Notes: generated by a model not told the origin, from the letters alone. Shown: positions 31,301 to 39,746, counted from the stretch's first letter. The stretch is DNA of 64,000 nt from Halalkalibacter oceani (GCF_023715705.1 NZ_JAMBOS010000017.1:1-64000); one strand, 5' to 3'. A program made the numbers and translations.

Positions 31301-33669
31301 GGAAGTTCTAATGTTTCGATATCTTTTCTCTCGAAAGCACCCTCATTAAAAGTTGCTCCATCCCGGATATGAGTCACCGTCAACCCCATCACTTCATCGG
31401 GAATCCTTAGATCACTCGGTACATCGCCAAAATCAGCGTTCCAACCGTCAATAGTGGCTGTGTCATCATCATTTTTCGTATAGTCAAACCCTGCGATATC
31501 AATGGGAATAAAGTTATACCTTTCATTCGCATGATCCTCAGTAGTTGAACCTTCCCAACCGTATAGGGTGAGGGCATCGTTAGAACCAAATGGAGAACCA
31601 ACAAACTGTACCGCACGATTAAGAATGGTGACCTCGGTTAAGTTGTTGTCCCTAAAAGCATCCCTCCATATCTCCGTCACACTATCGGGGATGACTACCG
31701 ATGTCAGGTCGTTAAGCCCAAAAGCAAATTCCCCTATCACCGTCACGCTGTCAGGAATGGTGACGTCGGTTAGAGTATTTCTCAGAAAAGCCTCCTCCCC
31801 AATCTCCGTCACACTATCGGGTATGCTTACACTTTCTAAATTATTATCACTAAAAACAGCCATCTCAATCACTGTCACACTTTCAGGAATATTTACGGAT
31901 GTCAGCTTATTATTAGCAAAAGCATACCACCCAATCTCCATCACGCTATCAGGGATGTCTACAGATTCTAGGTTATTCTCTCTAAAAGCACCACCATCAA
32001 TCTTCGTTACACTATCAGGAATGTCTACAGATGTCAGGTTGTTCTCTTGAAAAGCACCTTCTCCGACAACCGTCACACTATCAGGGATGGATACGGATGT
32101 TAGGCTGTTATTCGCAAAAGCCCAATCCCCGATATATTCTAGCGTATTTGGAAGTACTAGTGTTTCAATATCGAGCGAATCAAACGCATTATCGTTAGGT
32201 CCTGTTCCATCCCCAATCCTGGTCACGATCAACCCACCCAATTCGGAGGGAATGACGATATCCGCACCAGAACCCGTATACCCTGTAATCGTCGCGGTCC
32301 CGTCGCCGTTGTCCGTATAGGTAAAATCCAAGCCTGTAATGTCGACAAAATCGTGACCATTTGCAGTGGCATACGCCTCTGTCGTTGAGTCCAGATAACC
32401 GACCAACCGCAGATCAGCCGCGTTACTCTGAAACACAGAGTTGCCGAACGTAACATCAGGATTGTGAATGATCACGTCTGTCAAATCGTTATTCGCAAAG
32501 GCAGTGTCCCCTATAACCACCACGTTGACTGGGATGATCACGTCTGTCAGATCGTTATCCCGAAAGGCGCCATACCCGATCTCCGTCACATTGTCTGGAA
32601 TGATCACTTCCGTCAGGTTGTTACCCCTAAAGGCTAAGCCCCCAATCGACTCCACACCGGTGCCCAACACCACTTCCGTCAGATTGTTGTCCGCAAAGGC
32701 TGAGACCCCTATCTCCTTCACGGTCAACCCATTTACTTCATCTGGTATGACAAGGTTCTGAGGCGGGGTACCATTATATCCTGTAATCGTCGCGGTTTCG
32801 CCGTCATCGTTGAGGCTGTAATCAAACTCCGGGACAACCTCCACCGTAACTTCTGCTGTAGCCGTCATGCCATAATTCGTTTCCACTGTTAAAGTGACTT
32901 GGATCTCTCCGAGCGTGTCTGTATAAGACTCCAGTGACAGTGTATCACCCGTTCCTGCCGGCTCTCCATCCACTTCCCAAGCAACTTCGTCAATCTCCAC
33001 TATATCAGTATCATGACTATAGAAGGCCTCTAATTCCCCTGAAGATTGCAGGAAGACTTGCAGTTCATCCGCGACCGCCTCACCTGCATATTGAATGTCT
33101 ACACTCGGAGGTGTGTCCAGCGGTTTGAATGTATGGTAGCTGTCATTCGCATACGTTTCCGCTACTGAATCTGTAAAACCGTAAATGGTAAAGGAACTAG
33201 ATGTATGTTGGTTTCCACGAAATATAGCAATCCCCATATCTGTGACACTCTCCGGAATCATGATCGCTTCAAGGTCGTTATTATGAAATGCACTCCTCCC
33301 AATCCTTGTCACACTGTCAGGGATCGTTACTTCTGTGAGTTGATTATCGTTAAATGCATGCTCCCCAATGCTTGTGATGCTGTCTGGAATGACAACTGCT
33401 GTTAAGTTTTTATGAGAGAACACACCCGTAAGAAGATCGACCCCATCCGCAATCTCCGTCACGGTCAACCCATCCAATTCAGAGGGAATGACAATACCGA
33501 CGCCCTCAGGACCCGTATACCCGGTAATCGTGGCCGTCCCATCCCCATTATCGATGTATTCAAAGTTCTCATCATTGGCATTCACTTCTACAGGTGGAAT
33601 ATTGGCCATTAATAACGCGATAATCACAATCACTGCCATATACGGGGTTTTTTTATTTTTCATTTTCAT
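28366..33669 (-). CDS. SLH-anchored surface protein with BspA-type leucine-rich repeats
   Basis: Secreted cell-wall protein of 1767 aa. Order: signal peptide (about 1-32), four blocks of BspA/LRR_5 repeats (about 35-935, unit like NNLTEVVIPDSVTEIG with each block opening NGDGTATITGY) separated by an Ig-like domain, two fibronectin III domains (about 1036-1203), an Ig-like/DWYLHIQAADAAGNEV module (about 1205-1395), a Gly-rich linker, a beta-rich domain, and three SLH domains (about 1577-1760; e.g. GAIQGYPDGTFQPNQTMTRAEF) that bind pyruvylated wall polymer. Start ATG 33669 follows AAGGGGAG; the frame to 33711 overlaps the next gene. Role is probably adhesion or surface interaction; ligand unknown. 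Confidence 0.88.
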   Translation of the reverse strand: MKMKNKKTPYMAVIVIIALLMANIPPVEVNANDENFEYIDNGDGTATITGYTGPEGVGIVIPSELDGLTVTEIADGVDLLTGVFSHKNLTAVVIPDSITSIGEHAFNDNQLTEVTIPDSVTRIGRSAFHNNDLEAIMIPESVTDMGIAIFRGNQHTSSSFTIYGFTDSVAETYANDSYHTFKPLDTPPSVDIQYAGEAVADELQVFLQSSGELEAFYSHDTDIVEIDEVAWEVDGEPAGTGDTLSLESYTDTLGEIQVTLTVETNYGMTATAEVTVEVVPEFDYSLNDDGETATITGYNGTPPQNLVIPDEVNGLTVKEIGVSAFADNNLTEVVLGTGVESIGGLAFRGNNLTEVIIPDNVTEIGYGAFRDNDLTDVIIPVNVVVIGDTAFANNDLTDVIIHNPDVTFGNSVFQSNAADLRLVGYLDSTTEAYATANGHDFVDITGLDFTYTDNGDGTATITGYTGSGADIVIPSELGGLIVTRIGDGTGPNDNAFDSLDIETLVLPNTLEYIGDWAFANNSLTSVSIPDSVTVVGEGAFQENNLTSVDIPDSVTKIDGGAFRENNLESVDIPDSVMEIGWYAFANNKLTSVNIPESVTVIEMAVFSDNNLESVSIPDSVTEIGEEAFLRNTLTDVTIPDSVTVIGEFAFGLNDLTSVVIPDSVTEIWRDAFRDNNLTEVTILNRAVQFVGSPFGSNDALTLYGWEGSTTEDHANERYNFIPIDIAGFDYTKNDDDTATIDGWNADFGDVPSDLRIPDEVMGLTVTHIRDGATFNEGAFERKDIETLELPDTLEYIGNRAFAYNDLRDIEVPDNVTEIGRYAFSNNNLTGVIIPDSALRIDVNAFADNNLTEVIISDSVLTIGQYAFFTNNLTEVVIPDSVTHIENYALGRNDLTKVTVLNPDAIFDSDVFYENSSELILYGYENSTTEDYADEQEYAFIALDFAPDVGIMYDGEEVDSVLTLDYEESGQLQAAYSHPVANIEKVTWLVDGVEASTNETLDVSDYTSTPQTLGVTLQVETEYGAVGTANITITVAPPVPAQPNLSVDNTEETEIHLSWDPVPYADEYILIRDGDEEVYRGSSPSYEDTGLEPDTIYEYSLVAVNASGTSEASEASARTDLPVPAQPNLSVDNTEETEIHLSWDPVPYADEYILVRDDKEVYRGPSTSHVDTGLAPNTDYGYRLVAVNASGTSEAVEVMAKTALPVPSNLDITLTYADGSLYSPSAWTTQNVTAAVYASNEDGLPVDMLFYSLNNGVDWQAYTAPLEFATEGVHGLLVSAQDDAGNAVEAERTIRIDQTPPSVHFGTDGNESWSTYAETKVTVTDSPADANSGVDESSLRYAWTQDSSPPDAGDADWLPFTSGDNLTKKDADGDWYLHIQAADAAGNEVQATTNRFRLNTSERSSSGGGGGGSRPSNSRFIGSNGAVISFDGGEVEIPAEAWPRSFRLTIDTIDEEQLPDTLPLTDEEQLVSKVVTLTKDQDGPFQDAITLTLDLESFGSNMNHVLEDWTISLYWLDEEANEWVELDNIIIDEEQGTISGDIDHFTNFAAIARPVEAADEPNHPDESFDPRESEDDGPQMAFSDLDGHWAEEEIYHLVARGAIQGYPDGTFQPNQTMTRAEFVTMAVQALNQEGKGVTDSTERTHSTVFTDSEHHWARESISAGVVHGIVSGYDETTFGVNDPITREQMALIVLRAMRLKAEASEPMTFTDQQEISAWAVEAVAVLQAEGVMTGYPDGSFRPQQEVTRAEAAIVVSKVLNVLQNEKDG
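30060..30563 (-). repeat. 252-bp tandem duplication encoding two fibronectin III domains
   Basis: Two consecutive copies, offset by exactly 252 bp (84 codons), of the segment encoding PAQPNLSVDNTEETEIHLSW and YADEYIL. The DNA is nearly identical over long stretches (for example around 30279 and 30531), so the duplication is recent. Boundaries are approximate. Confidence 0.8.
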
Positions 33670-33701
33670 CAGAACTCCCCTTCCCTTTCCTTCAAGGTGA
33701 T

Positions 33702-34160
33702 CTATGTACATGAAGAAGATTCAGCAAGTTGTTGAACTCTCGAAACAATAATACGAATTTTCACTTTAGCCCAAATCTCTTGTGCCTGATTAAAACCTGT
33801 AAATTGTAAGGTGATAAGTCCCCTTTGATCATCCAATATCTTTTTGTTTAAAACGTTAATCTCTGCTGAAATCGTGTCATTGGGGAATACCGGCTTTATC
33901 CATTTTGCATCTATCCCCATTCCTCCTAACATGTCCTCCCCGACAATCCCCAATTTGACCCATTCTCCATTAATAATGGACATCGTATGCATACCAGAGG
34001 CAACAATGCCATTGAATAAACCTGTTTTCTCTGCTTTTTTCTCATCTACATGATAATAATGAGGATCATATTTTTGTGCGAAATCAACAATTTCCTTTAG
34101 CGTAAGCGTGTATGGTTTGGTTTGATACACCTGCCCGATTTGAAACTCTTCATATTTCAT
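33702..34160 (-). CDS. MaoC-like hotdog dehydratase
   Basis: Cytoplasmic protein of 152 aa with the MaoC/(R)-hydratase fold. The catalytic motif is seen as FAQKYDPHYYHVDEKKAEKTGLFNGIVASG (Asp and His near 32 and 37; short form DPHYYHVD). Such enzymes hydrate enoyl-CoA or act on related thioesters. GGAGGG precedes ATG 34160. A long palindrome 200 bp upstream, close to a TetR gene on the same strand, suggests that the TetR protein represses it. The exact substrate is unknown. Confidence 0.85.
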   Translation of the reverse strand: MKYEEFQIGQVYQTKPYTLTLKEIVDFAQKYDPHYYHVDEKKAEKTGLFNGIVASGMHTMSIINGEWVKLGIVGEDMLGGMGIDAKWIKPVFPNDTISAEINVLNKKILDDQRGLITLQFTGFNQAQEIWAKVKIRIIVSRVQQLAESSSCT

Positions 34161-34177
34161 TTTGTACCCTCCAATCC

Positions 34178-34312
34178 TTAGTTCAATAGTGCAAGTATCG
34201 CCTCGGTCATATCTTCTAGATCAACCTGCTCCCTGCAGCGGTTTGAATGTAGGGTTGCGATCATTCGCATACGTTTCCACTACTGTACCTTAAAAGCCAC
34301 AAATCCTCCCCT
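34178..34312 (-). pseudogene. Chimeric remnant: TetR 3' end joined to a surface-protein fragment
   Basis: On the minus strand, 34178-34231 reads EQVDLEDMTEAILALLN and a stop, clearly a diverged copy of the last residues of the TetR gene at 34495 (EPIDVDKMTEAILALLK). Directly upstream, 34236-34312 reads VETYANDRNPTFKPL, a diverged copy of the surface protein segment VAETYANDSYHTFKPL (about 33118-33190). Two unrelated gene scraps are thus fused here. No start or full domain remains. Confidence 0.7.
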
Positions 34313-34357
34313 GTCCTTCACCAGTTGGTATGGAGTGACTCACTTTCTCAAGCAATA

Positions 34358-34391
34358 CTAATTAAATACTAATTAATTAGTATTTAATTAG
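34358..34391. promoter_or_regulatory. 34-bp perfect palindrome, probable TetR operator
   Basis: A perfect palindrome of 34 bp centred on AATTAATT, containing the 20-bp core AATACTAATTAATTAGTATT. It lies between the TetR gene stop and the MaoC gene. A related imperfect inverted repeat (35148-35179) precedes the TetR gene, supporting one regulator that controls both. Confidence 0.65.
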
Positions 34392-34494
34392 GCAATTAAC
34401 TCTTCTGTACCCATTACCGAATGAAATACTGGAATTTATTGGTTTTAGAAAAAAGTAAACCGAAATGCATATTAACCATCTAGTCATCAAAAAA

Positions 34495-35085
34495 TCACTT
34501 CAGCAAAGCGAGTATCGCCTCTGTCATCTTATCTACATCAATCGGCTCTCCATCCATATGGTGATGGATAATGCCACCTGTGATGATGTCATAACAGCGA
34601 ATAGCCAAATCTTTCGCATCTTTCTCCCGGGTGACCCAGCCTTTCTTTTGTAAACCTCTTATAATAAGAGCAATATCCTCCGCCCACTTTGAATGATATT
34701 CACGAAAATAAGTTCGGACTTTTTCATCATGACGATTTTGTATATAAAAATCATAAAATACCAATGTCCACCTTGAGGAAATGTAACGAGAGAGCACCTC
34801 GTTTGCCCAATAGGCTACAGTTTGCCTGAAGTCTTCACCGACTATTGCGTTGTCTTCCCTATGGATCTCCTTAAAAAAGAACCCTTGATGATCCAACAAA
34901 TGAAAGAAAAAATCCTGCTTGTTTTTGAAATGTACATAAAAGGCGCCTTTTGTATAACCTGCCCGTGCAGTAATGTTTTCAAGTGTTGTAGCCGCATATC
35001 CCTGTTCGCAAAATAATTCCAGCCCTGCTTCCAACAATTTATGATAGGTATGCTCCCGCTTTTGTTGAAATTTATTTTTCGTCAC
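34495..35085 (-). CDS. TetR/AcrR family transcriptional regulator
   Basis: Ligand-controlled repressor of 196 aa. N-terminal HTH: AGLELFCEQGYAATTLENITARAGYTKGAFYVHFKNKQDFFFHLLD (core GYAATTLENITARAGYTKGA). The C-terminal ligand domain is unassigned. GTG 35085 follows AGGGGACT. Related inverted repeats lie just upstream (35148-35179) and at 34358-34391 before the MaoC gene, so it likely represses itself and that gene. The ligand may be an acyl-CoA or a hydrophobic compound; this is a guess from the neighbour. Confidence 0.87.
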   Translation of the reverse strand: MTKNKFQQKREHTYHKLLEAGLELFCEQGYAATTLENITARAGYTKGAFYVHFKNKQDFFFHLLDHQGFFFKEIHREDNAIVGEDFRQTVAYWANEVLSRYISSRWTLVFYDFYIQNRHDEKVRTYFREYHSKWAEDIALIIRGLQKKGWVTREKDAKDLAIRCYDIITGGIIHHHMDGEPIDVDKMTEAILALLK

Positions 35086-35147
35086 TTTTTCAGTCCCCTA
35101 TCTAAATACCTGCTTTGATTCTAATAATATAATTTGAATGCTACCAC

Positions 35148-35179
35148 AAATTAAATACTATCAGGTTAGTAATTAATTT
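35148..35179. promoter_or_regulatory. Imperfect inverted repeat before the TetR gene
   Basis: AAATTAAATACTA (35148-35160), 5-bp spacer, TTAGTAATTAATTT (35166-35179). The half-sites resemble those of the perfect palindrome at 34358-34391, so it is the probable autoregulatory operator. Confidence 0.55.
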
Positions 35180-35239
35180 ACAAGACCATTTTTTTCCGGA
35201 AGGAAAAAAACAACCTATTAACTCAGTCCCCTTCTTTTC

Positions 35240-35373
35240 ACATAAGAAAAGACGAACTTGGCCACCCACACCCAAGTTCGTCTTAGCCTCCTCTCCATCC
35301 AGAAGCCAGTTGTTCCGCTCCATAGCGTAATAAAATTCAGGTAAACAGGAAAGTCAGTCTCACCCTTTCCTGT
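35240..35373. terminator. Two hairpins in the TetR-cupin intergenic region
   Basis: A 13-bp perfect stem (35249-35261 with 35272-35284), followed by T-rich sequence on the minus strand, and a second stem (AAACAGGAAAG / CTTTCCTGTTT, about 35342-35373). Neither lies just after a gene on the same strand, which suggests a gene has been lost here. The rest of 35086-35549 is AT-rich and must contain the divergent promoters. Confidence 0.45.
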
Positions 35374-35549
35374 TTATCTAATCTTGAGATACTTCACCTT
35401 CACTGAATTTAAAAAATAGCAATAATGTTGCTTACATTTCTATGATGATTGTTTTTTATTGCAGAGTATCGTTGTACTATATGTAGGTACACTTCCTTAA
35501 CTAAGTGCATAGGATAATATCACAAAGAATTGTGAAGGGATTGAGAAGT

Positions 35550-36137
35550 ATGTACCATGTTCCTTATGTTTATCCGTACCAAAATCCATACTATATTGGT
35601 CCAAAGTATAATTATGAAAAACACTATGATCATTGGACTACTCCTAATGTTACTAGGTCTGTAAACAGATCTGATTTAGGCTCTTTCAATAATCATGGAG
35701 GATTTTTTTTAACAGATTATGGACCAAAACCACTTGTTGTTAATATCAATGAAGTAACGAAGCAAAACAATACGTACCGTACTGCTTTATGGACGGGATC
35801 ACATTTACAAGTTACTTTAATGAGTATCGATGTTGGTCAAGATATTGGTATAGAAATGCATCCTAACGTTGATCAATTCTTACGCATTGAACAAGGTCAG
35901 GGAATTGTTCAGATGGGTAACAGTGAAGATAATTTAAACTTTAGAAAATATGTCTATGATGATTCTGCAATAATGATTCCTGCTGGTACATGGCACAATC
36001 TAACCAATACAGGCAATGTTCCACTTAAACTCTACTCGATATATGCACCTCCAAATCATCCATTTGGTACTGTTCATGTTACAAAAGCAGAGGCATTGGC
36101 CGCAGAAAAAAGCCACGTTCATAGCCCTGGACGGTAA
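35550..36137 (+). CDS. Cupin domain protein
   Basis: A 195-aa protein with an N-terminal Tyr/Pro-rich stretch (YHVPYVYPYQNPYYIGPKYNY) and one cupin beta-barrel: motif 1 GIEMHPNVDQFLRIEQGQG and motif 2 MIPAGTWHNLTNTG give a partial metal-binding His/Glu set. The ATG at 35550 is chosen because AAGGGA precedes it and the Tyr-rich start resembles coat-associated cupins of Bacillus; the frame opens at a GTG at 35505. Plus-strand orientation is unusual for this half of the window. Function unknown; a spore-coat role is only a suggestion. Confidence 0.75.
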   Translation: MYHVPYVYPYQNPYYIGPKYNYEKHYDHWTTPNVTRSVNRSDLGSFNNHGGFFLTDYGPKPLVVNINEVTKQNNTYRTALWTGSHLQVTLMSIDVGQDIGIEMHPNVDQFLRIEQGQGIVQMGNSEDNLNFRKYVYDDSAIMIPAGTWHNLTNTGNVPLKLYSIYAPPNHPFGTVHVTKAEALAAEKSHVHSPGR

Positions 36138-36251
36138 AATGAAACTTAGAAGATATTAAAAGATGTATAATTGCTTATCCCATGGGTTGTTAATTTAACC
36201 AAAATAGGAAGATCCGTTGACCGGGTCTCCCTATAATTTCAAATATACTTA

Positions 36252-37031
36252 CTAGCTAAGAATATCTAACCAAATCTTTATTGAAGTACCCAAAATTAAC
36301 AGTGCTAATATCCATTGTAAAAGTTTTGTATTTACTTTCTGCCCCATTTTTGCTCCCAATGGAGAAGCAATTAAACTCGCTATAACCATGATAAGCGCTG
36401 GTAGAAATTCTACCTGCCCAGTTGATATTTTTCCAACTGTAGCCCCTATTGAAGAAATGAGCGTAATGGCTAAAGAGGATGCAATCGTCACACGTGTTGG
36501 TAACTTTAAAATAACTAACATAATTGGTACCAATAGAAAGGCCCCCGCCGCCCCAACGATACCTGCACCTATACCTACAATAAAAGCAAATAATGCTGCT
36601 AACCATTTATTAAAAGCCACTTGCTCAGGTGGAATATCATCTCTCCCCTTTTTGGGTAGGAACATCATAATCGCTGCAAGCAATGCTAAAATACCATAAA
36701 CAAGGTTTATGATTTCTCCAGACATCATCCGCGAACTATAACTTCCTATAAAACTACCAACTAGAATACTTACTCCCATAAAGGTGATAAGTGTCTTATT
36801 TAAATAGCCACCTTTACGGTAAGCCCATACCCCACCCATCGTTGCAAAAAAAACTTGTACCGCACTGATTCCTGAAACTTCATGCGCACTAAATATTGCT
36901 ACTCCAAATAATGGAGGGATATAGAGTAACAGTGGGTATTTTATAATTGATCCACCTATACCAACCATACCGGATATATATGAACCTATGAACCCTATCA
37001 AAAAGATCGTTAAGATAAATAGTAAATCCAT
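36252..37031 (-). CDS. TSUP family (TauE/SafE) membrane transporter
   Basis: Inner-membrane protein of 259 aa with about eight hydrophobic segments and the repeated GxxGxxxGxGGGxxxxP-like patterns of TSUP ([20 protein letters not shown] near the N-terminus; [19 protein letters not shown] in the second half). These proteins export sulfite or other small organosulfur compounds. AGGAGG precedes ATG 37031. It is the last gene of the sulfur island transcript, so export of sulfite made by the persulfide dioxygenase is plausible. Confidence 0.88.
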   Translation of the reverse strand: MDLLFILTIFLIGFIGSYISGMVGIGGSIIKYPLLLYIPPLFGVAIFSAHEVSGISAVQVFFATMGGVWAYRKGGYLNKTLITFMGVSILVGSFIGSYSSRMMSGEIINLVYGILALLAAIMMFLPKKGRDDIPPEQVAFNKWLAALFAFIVGIGAGIVGAAGAFLLVPIMLVILKLPTRVTIASSLAITLISSIGATVGKISTGQVEFLPALIMVIASLIASPLGAKMGQKVNTKLLQWILALLILGTSIKIWLDILS

Positions 37032-37082
37032 TTCGTTTTGCCTCCTATACTATAAAAGGGAACCAATTTGGTCCCCTTATAT

Positions 37083-37291
37083 TCAGAACTTTAGTACACC
37101 ATCATCTTCTGAATCTTTTTGCCTCATGACCACCTGACTTTACCCATGGTACAAGACCACTTTTTGCTCCTTTATCTTTGCATGAATTCTAAGACCTCTC
37201 CTGCTAACTAATTCATTAATTGCCCTTTTTGTTTTTACAATTGGCATTGGACATGCTAATCCTTTTGCGTCAAATACTTTGCTACGTTCAT
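37083..37291 (-). pseudogene. TusA-like gene, broken
   Basis: The sequence KVFDAKGLACPMPIVKTKRAINEL is plainly TusA, very close to the intact copy at 41017-41244, but is preceded by a frameshift after the start ATG 37291 and followed by further changes and an internal TAA. The ribosome site TAGGAGG is preserved, so loss is recent. It lies between the rhodanese-MBL gene and the TSUP gene. Confidence 0.8.
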
Positions 37292-37320
37292 CTTAAAATT
37301 CCTCCTAATTTATATTTTAA

Positions 37321-38448
37321 TTATCGAACAGCACAACGGTTTGGACCAATTTCCATTTCACGTTGTTTTTCATCATCTGGACTGATTTTCCCCATGTTTG
37401 TTTCACGGATTTCTTGATAAGCATTTGGTTGCGGCGGTAAATTTTCCGTCACTAATTTTCTAAACTCATTTTCGTCTTCAATGTTTAACCCATGGTTTTG
37501 TGCAAACAGAGTACCCAATTTTGCAGAAACACTACCGTCTTCATTTAATTCGTCAATAATCATAAAGTGGGCTGGAAGAACAATAAGGTCCTCAGATAAT
37601 TCTCTGTAACGCGTGTAAAGACTTTCTCGCAAATCGCCTACCCAATCTTTAGCGAGGCCTGCTAGGTCAGGTCTTCCAATGGAATCAATGAATAGAATAT
37701 CTCCGGATAACAGATATTTTTCATCGATAACAAATGAAGTCGAACCAATTGTATGACCAGGTGAGTAAAGAGCATGGATGTTGATCGTTGAGTTCCCGAT
37801 TTGTACGTCATTTCCGCCTTCAAGTGCTGCATATTCAAACACTACTTCACCTGCGTCTTTCGGAGGTAACCAGTACGTTGCACCAGTTGCTTCCGCAATT
37901 TTTCTTCCCCCAGAAATGTGATCAGCATGTAGATGAGTATCAAATACGTGTGTAATTTTTGCATTGATTTCTTTAGCAAAGTTCACATACACATCTGCCA
38001 TACGTGTCGCATCGATTATGGCTGCTTCTCCATTGGAAACAACCATATAAGATAGACAGCCTTTACCTAGACGTACAAATTGATATAGCTCACCACCGTC
38101 TTTTAGGTCCCCTACTTTAACTGGCTCTAGATATTCACTCCAAGCCTTCATACCTCCCTCTAAATAAGCTACGTCTAACCCTTTATCAGAAAGCATCTCA
38201 GTTACCATCATGGAAGAACCTTCTTTCGCACAAACAACTAATACTTCTTTATCTGTTGGAATTTTATCCATGATTTCTTCTACGCCATCTAATAGTTCAA
38301 AATAAGGAATATTGAAGTAATCAAAGTTTTCTCCTTCGATTTTCCAATCTGCGAAATCACCTTCATTCCGAACATCTAGAATAAATAGCTCTTTCTTTTC
38401 GATTACTTTTCTTGCTACTTCTTTTGAATTCATCGCTTTAACTGACAT
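37321..38448 (-). CDS. Rhodanese-metallo-beta-lactamase fusion (persulfide dioxygenase-like)
   Basis: Cytoplasmic protein of 375 aa. An N-terminal rhodanese domain (1-110; [11 protein letters not shown] and the active-site loop VVCAKEGSS with Cys) is joined to an MBL-fold dioxygenase domain with iron ligands THLHADH, a second His in YSPGHTIGS, Asp in [10 protein letters not shown] and a late His in LPAHFM. This predicts oxidation of glutathione, bacillithiol or CoA persulfide to sulfite with O2, the sulfur being held on the rhodanese. The domain order is reverse to S. aureus CstB. GGGGG precedes ATG 38448. Confidence 0.86.
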   Translation of the reverse strand: MSVKAMNSKEVARKVIEKKELFILDVRNEGDFADWKIEGENFDYFNIPYFELLDGVEEIMDKIPTDKEVLVVCAKEGSSMMVTEMLSDKGLDVAYLEGGMKAWSEYLEPVKVGDLKDGGELYQFVRLGKGCLSYMVVSNGEAAIIDATRMADVYVNFAKEINAKITHVFDTHLHADHISGGRKIAEATGATYWLPPKDAGEVVFEYAALEGGNDVQIGNSTINIHALYSPGHTIGSTSFVIDEKYLLSGDILFIDSIGRPDLAGLAKDWVGDLRESLYTRYRELSEDLIVLPAHFMIIDELNEDGSVSAKLGTLFAQNHGLNIEDENEFRKLVTENLPPQPNAYQEIRETNMGKISPDDEKQREMEIGPNRCAVR

Positions 38449-38491
38449 TTTTATACCCCCGTTAGTATATTTTATTTTAAAAAAAATTTAA

Positions 38492-38887
38492 TTAAAACGT
38501 TAATGTTACATCCGCATCCTTGGCGAATTCTAAGAATGTAACGGCTCCACCCACTTCAATTCCATCAACAAATGCATCTTTTTCTAGTTCTATAACATCC
38601 ATTGTCATTTGACAACCAATCAATTTAACACCCATTTCTTGTGCCATTGCCACGAGTTCAGGGATCGCAGGAACATTTGCTTTCTCAAAACCCTTTTGGT
38701 AATGCTCTTTCCCCTCTGGCATTGGTAATTTACCGTATGCTTCTTTATGAATTAGGTTTAGACCTTCAAAGGTAAAGAATATCGCTACCTCTTGGTCTGT
38801 TGCAGCTGCAGCTGTTGCTACATTGAAAACTTTGTAGGCATCAAATAACCCACCATTGCTTGCGATAATCGCTAATTTTCTACTCAT
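38492..38887 (-). CDS. DsrE/DsrF-like sulfur carrier protein
   Basis: 131 aa with the DsrE fold: ASNGGLFDAYKVFNVATAAAATDQEVAIFFTFEGL and a single conserved Cys in GVKLIGCQMTMDVIE, the likely persulfide-carrying residue. It would pass sulfane sulfur between rhodaneses and TusA. AGGAGG lies 10 nt before ATG 38887. Second gene block of the transcript that starts at the TusA-rhodanese gene. Confidence 0.85.
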   Translation of the reverse strand: MSRKLAIIASNGGLFDAYKVFNVATAAAATDQEVAIFFTFEGLNLIHKEAYGKLPMPEGKEHYQKGFEKANVPAIPELVAMAQEMGVKLIGCQMTMDVIELEKDAFVDGIEVGGAVTFLEFAKDADVTLTF

Positions 38888-38904
38888 CTTCTTTCAACCT
38901 CCTA

Positions 38905-39138
38905 TTATTTTCTCAATGCTGACATAATGCTATTTGGATCATAACCAACAACCCACTGGCCGTTCACTTCCGTTTGTGGAACCCCTAATTGACCTGTTTT
39001 TTCTACAAGTTGCTGCATAATGGCAGGATTTGTTTCTACATTCACTTCTTGATAGGAAATGTTTTGATCTGATAAAAAGTTTTTTAACATCACACAATAA
39101 CGACAGTGATTAGATGTATAAACAGTAATCTGATTCAT
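38905..39138 (-). CDS. Glutaredoxin-like protein
   Basis: 77 aa, the usual glutaredoxin length, with active site CRYC near residue 12, the cis-Pro motif GVPQTEV and the C-terminal VVGYDP segment. It can reduce protein disulfides or persulfides in the cytoplasm. AGGAGGGG precedes ATG 39138. Placement inside the sulfur transcript suggests that it reduces persulfidated rhodanese or DsrE proteins. Confidence 0.88.
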   Translation of the reverse strand: MNQITVYTSNHCRYCVMLKNFLSDQNISYQEVNVETNPAIMQQLVEKTGQLGVPQTEVNGQWVVGYDPNSIMSALRK

Positions 39139-39149
39139 GTTGACCCCTC

Positions 39150-39725
39150 CTATTTATTAAGACTATCTGTTGGGTTACCCCATTCACTCATGCCAGGTAC
39201 GACATTAATAACTGTTTTAAATCCAGCTTCTGTTAATTTTTGTGCGGCTAAATCACTACGGCTTCCAGTACGACACACAACATAAATATCTGCATCCTCG
39301 CTTAGTTCATTAAAACGATTCTCAAGTTCACCAAGCGGAATAGATTTTGCACCAGGAATATGATTGAAGGCATATTCAGCTGATTCGCGTACATCTAACA
39401 CTAGAATCCCTTCATTGTTAGCTAATTTCGCTTGAAGTTCCTCGTTGTTTACAACATGTGGGTGTTTCTTCTCTTCTTTTTCTTCCCCAGTCGCCTTACG
39501 CAGATAATGTTTTAACACTTCACCCTCTTCAAGCGTTCCTAAATATTGATGTCCAGTGCTCTGTGCCCACGCCTTAATATCAGCAGTTGATCCTTTATCT
39601 GTTGCTTGAATTTCTAATACTTTTCCTGGTTCGAGCTCATTCATCGCTTTTTTTGTACGAACGATTGGCATTGGACATGCTAATCCTTTTGCATCTACTA
39701 GTTGATCATATTTAATCATTTCCAT
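39150..39725 (-). CDS. TusA-rhodanese fusion protein
   Basis: 191 aa with two domains: TusA (about 1-75; VDAKGLACPMPIVRTKKAM, persulfide-carrying Cys in ACPMP) and rhodanese (about 95-190; VLDVRESAEYAFNHIPGAKSIPL and active-site loop VVCRTGSRS). The fusion can take sulfane sulfur on the rhodanese Cys and pass it to the TusA Cys in one molecule. GAGGAGG precedes ATG 39725. A perfect CstR-type operator lies 22 bp upstream. First gene of the largest transcript of the island. Confidence 0.9.
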   Translation of the reverse strand: MEMIKYDQLVDAKGLACPMPIVRTKKAMNELEPGKVLEIQATDKGSTADIKAWAQSTGHQYLGTLEEGEVLKHYLRKATGEEKEEKKHPHVVNNEELQAKLANNEGILVLDVRESAEYAFNHIPGAKSIPLGELENRFNELSEDADIYVVCRTGSRSDLAAQKLTEAGFKTVINVVPGMSEWGNPTDSLNK

Positions 39726-39746
39726 TAATAATCCTCCTCAGAATGA

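Noticed and set aside
31000-33500. Dense direct repeats as a possible satellite or array
   Set aside because: They encode BspA-type leucine-rich repeats in one open frame.
33670-33711. Upstream extension of the large surface protein to an ATG at 33711
   Set aside because: It would overlap the MaoC gene end and put 14 residues before a normal signal peptide; AAGGGGAG fits the ATG at 33669.
35141-35323. Small minus-strand frame between TetR and cupin genes
   Set aside because: It runs through a perfect terminator-like hairpin and has no family resemblance.
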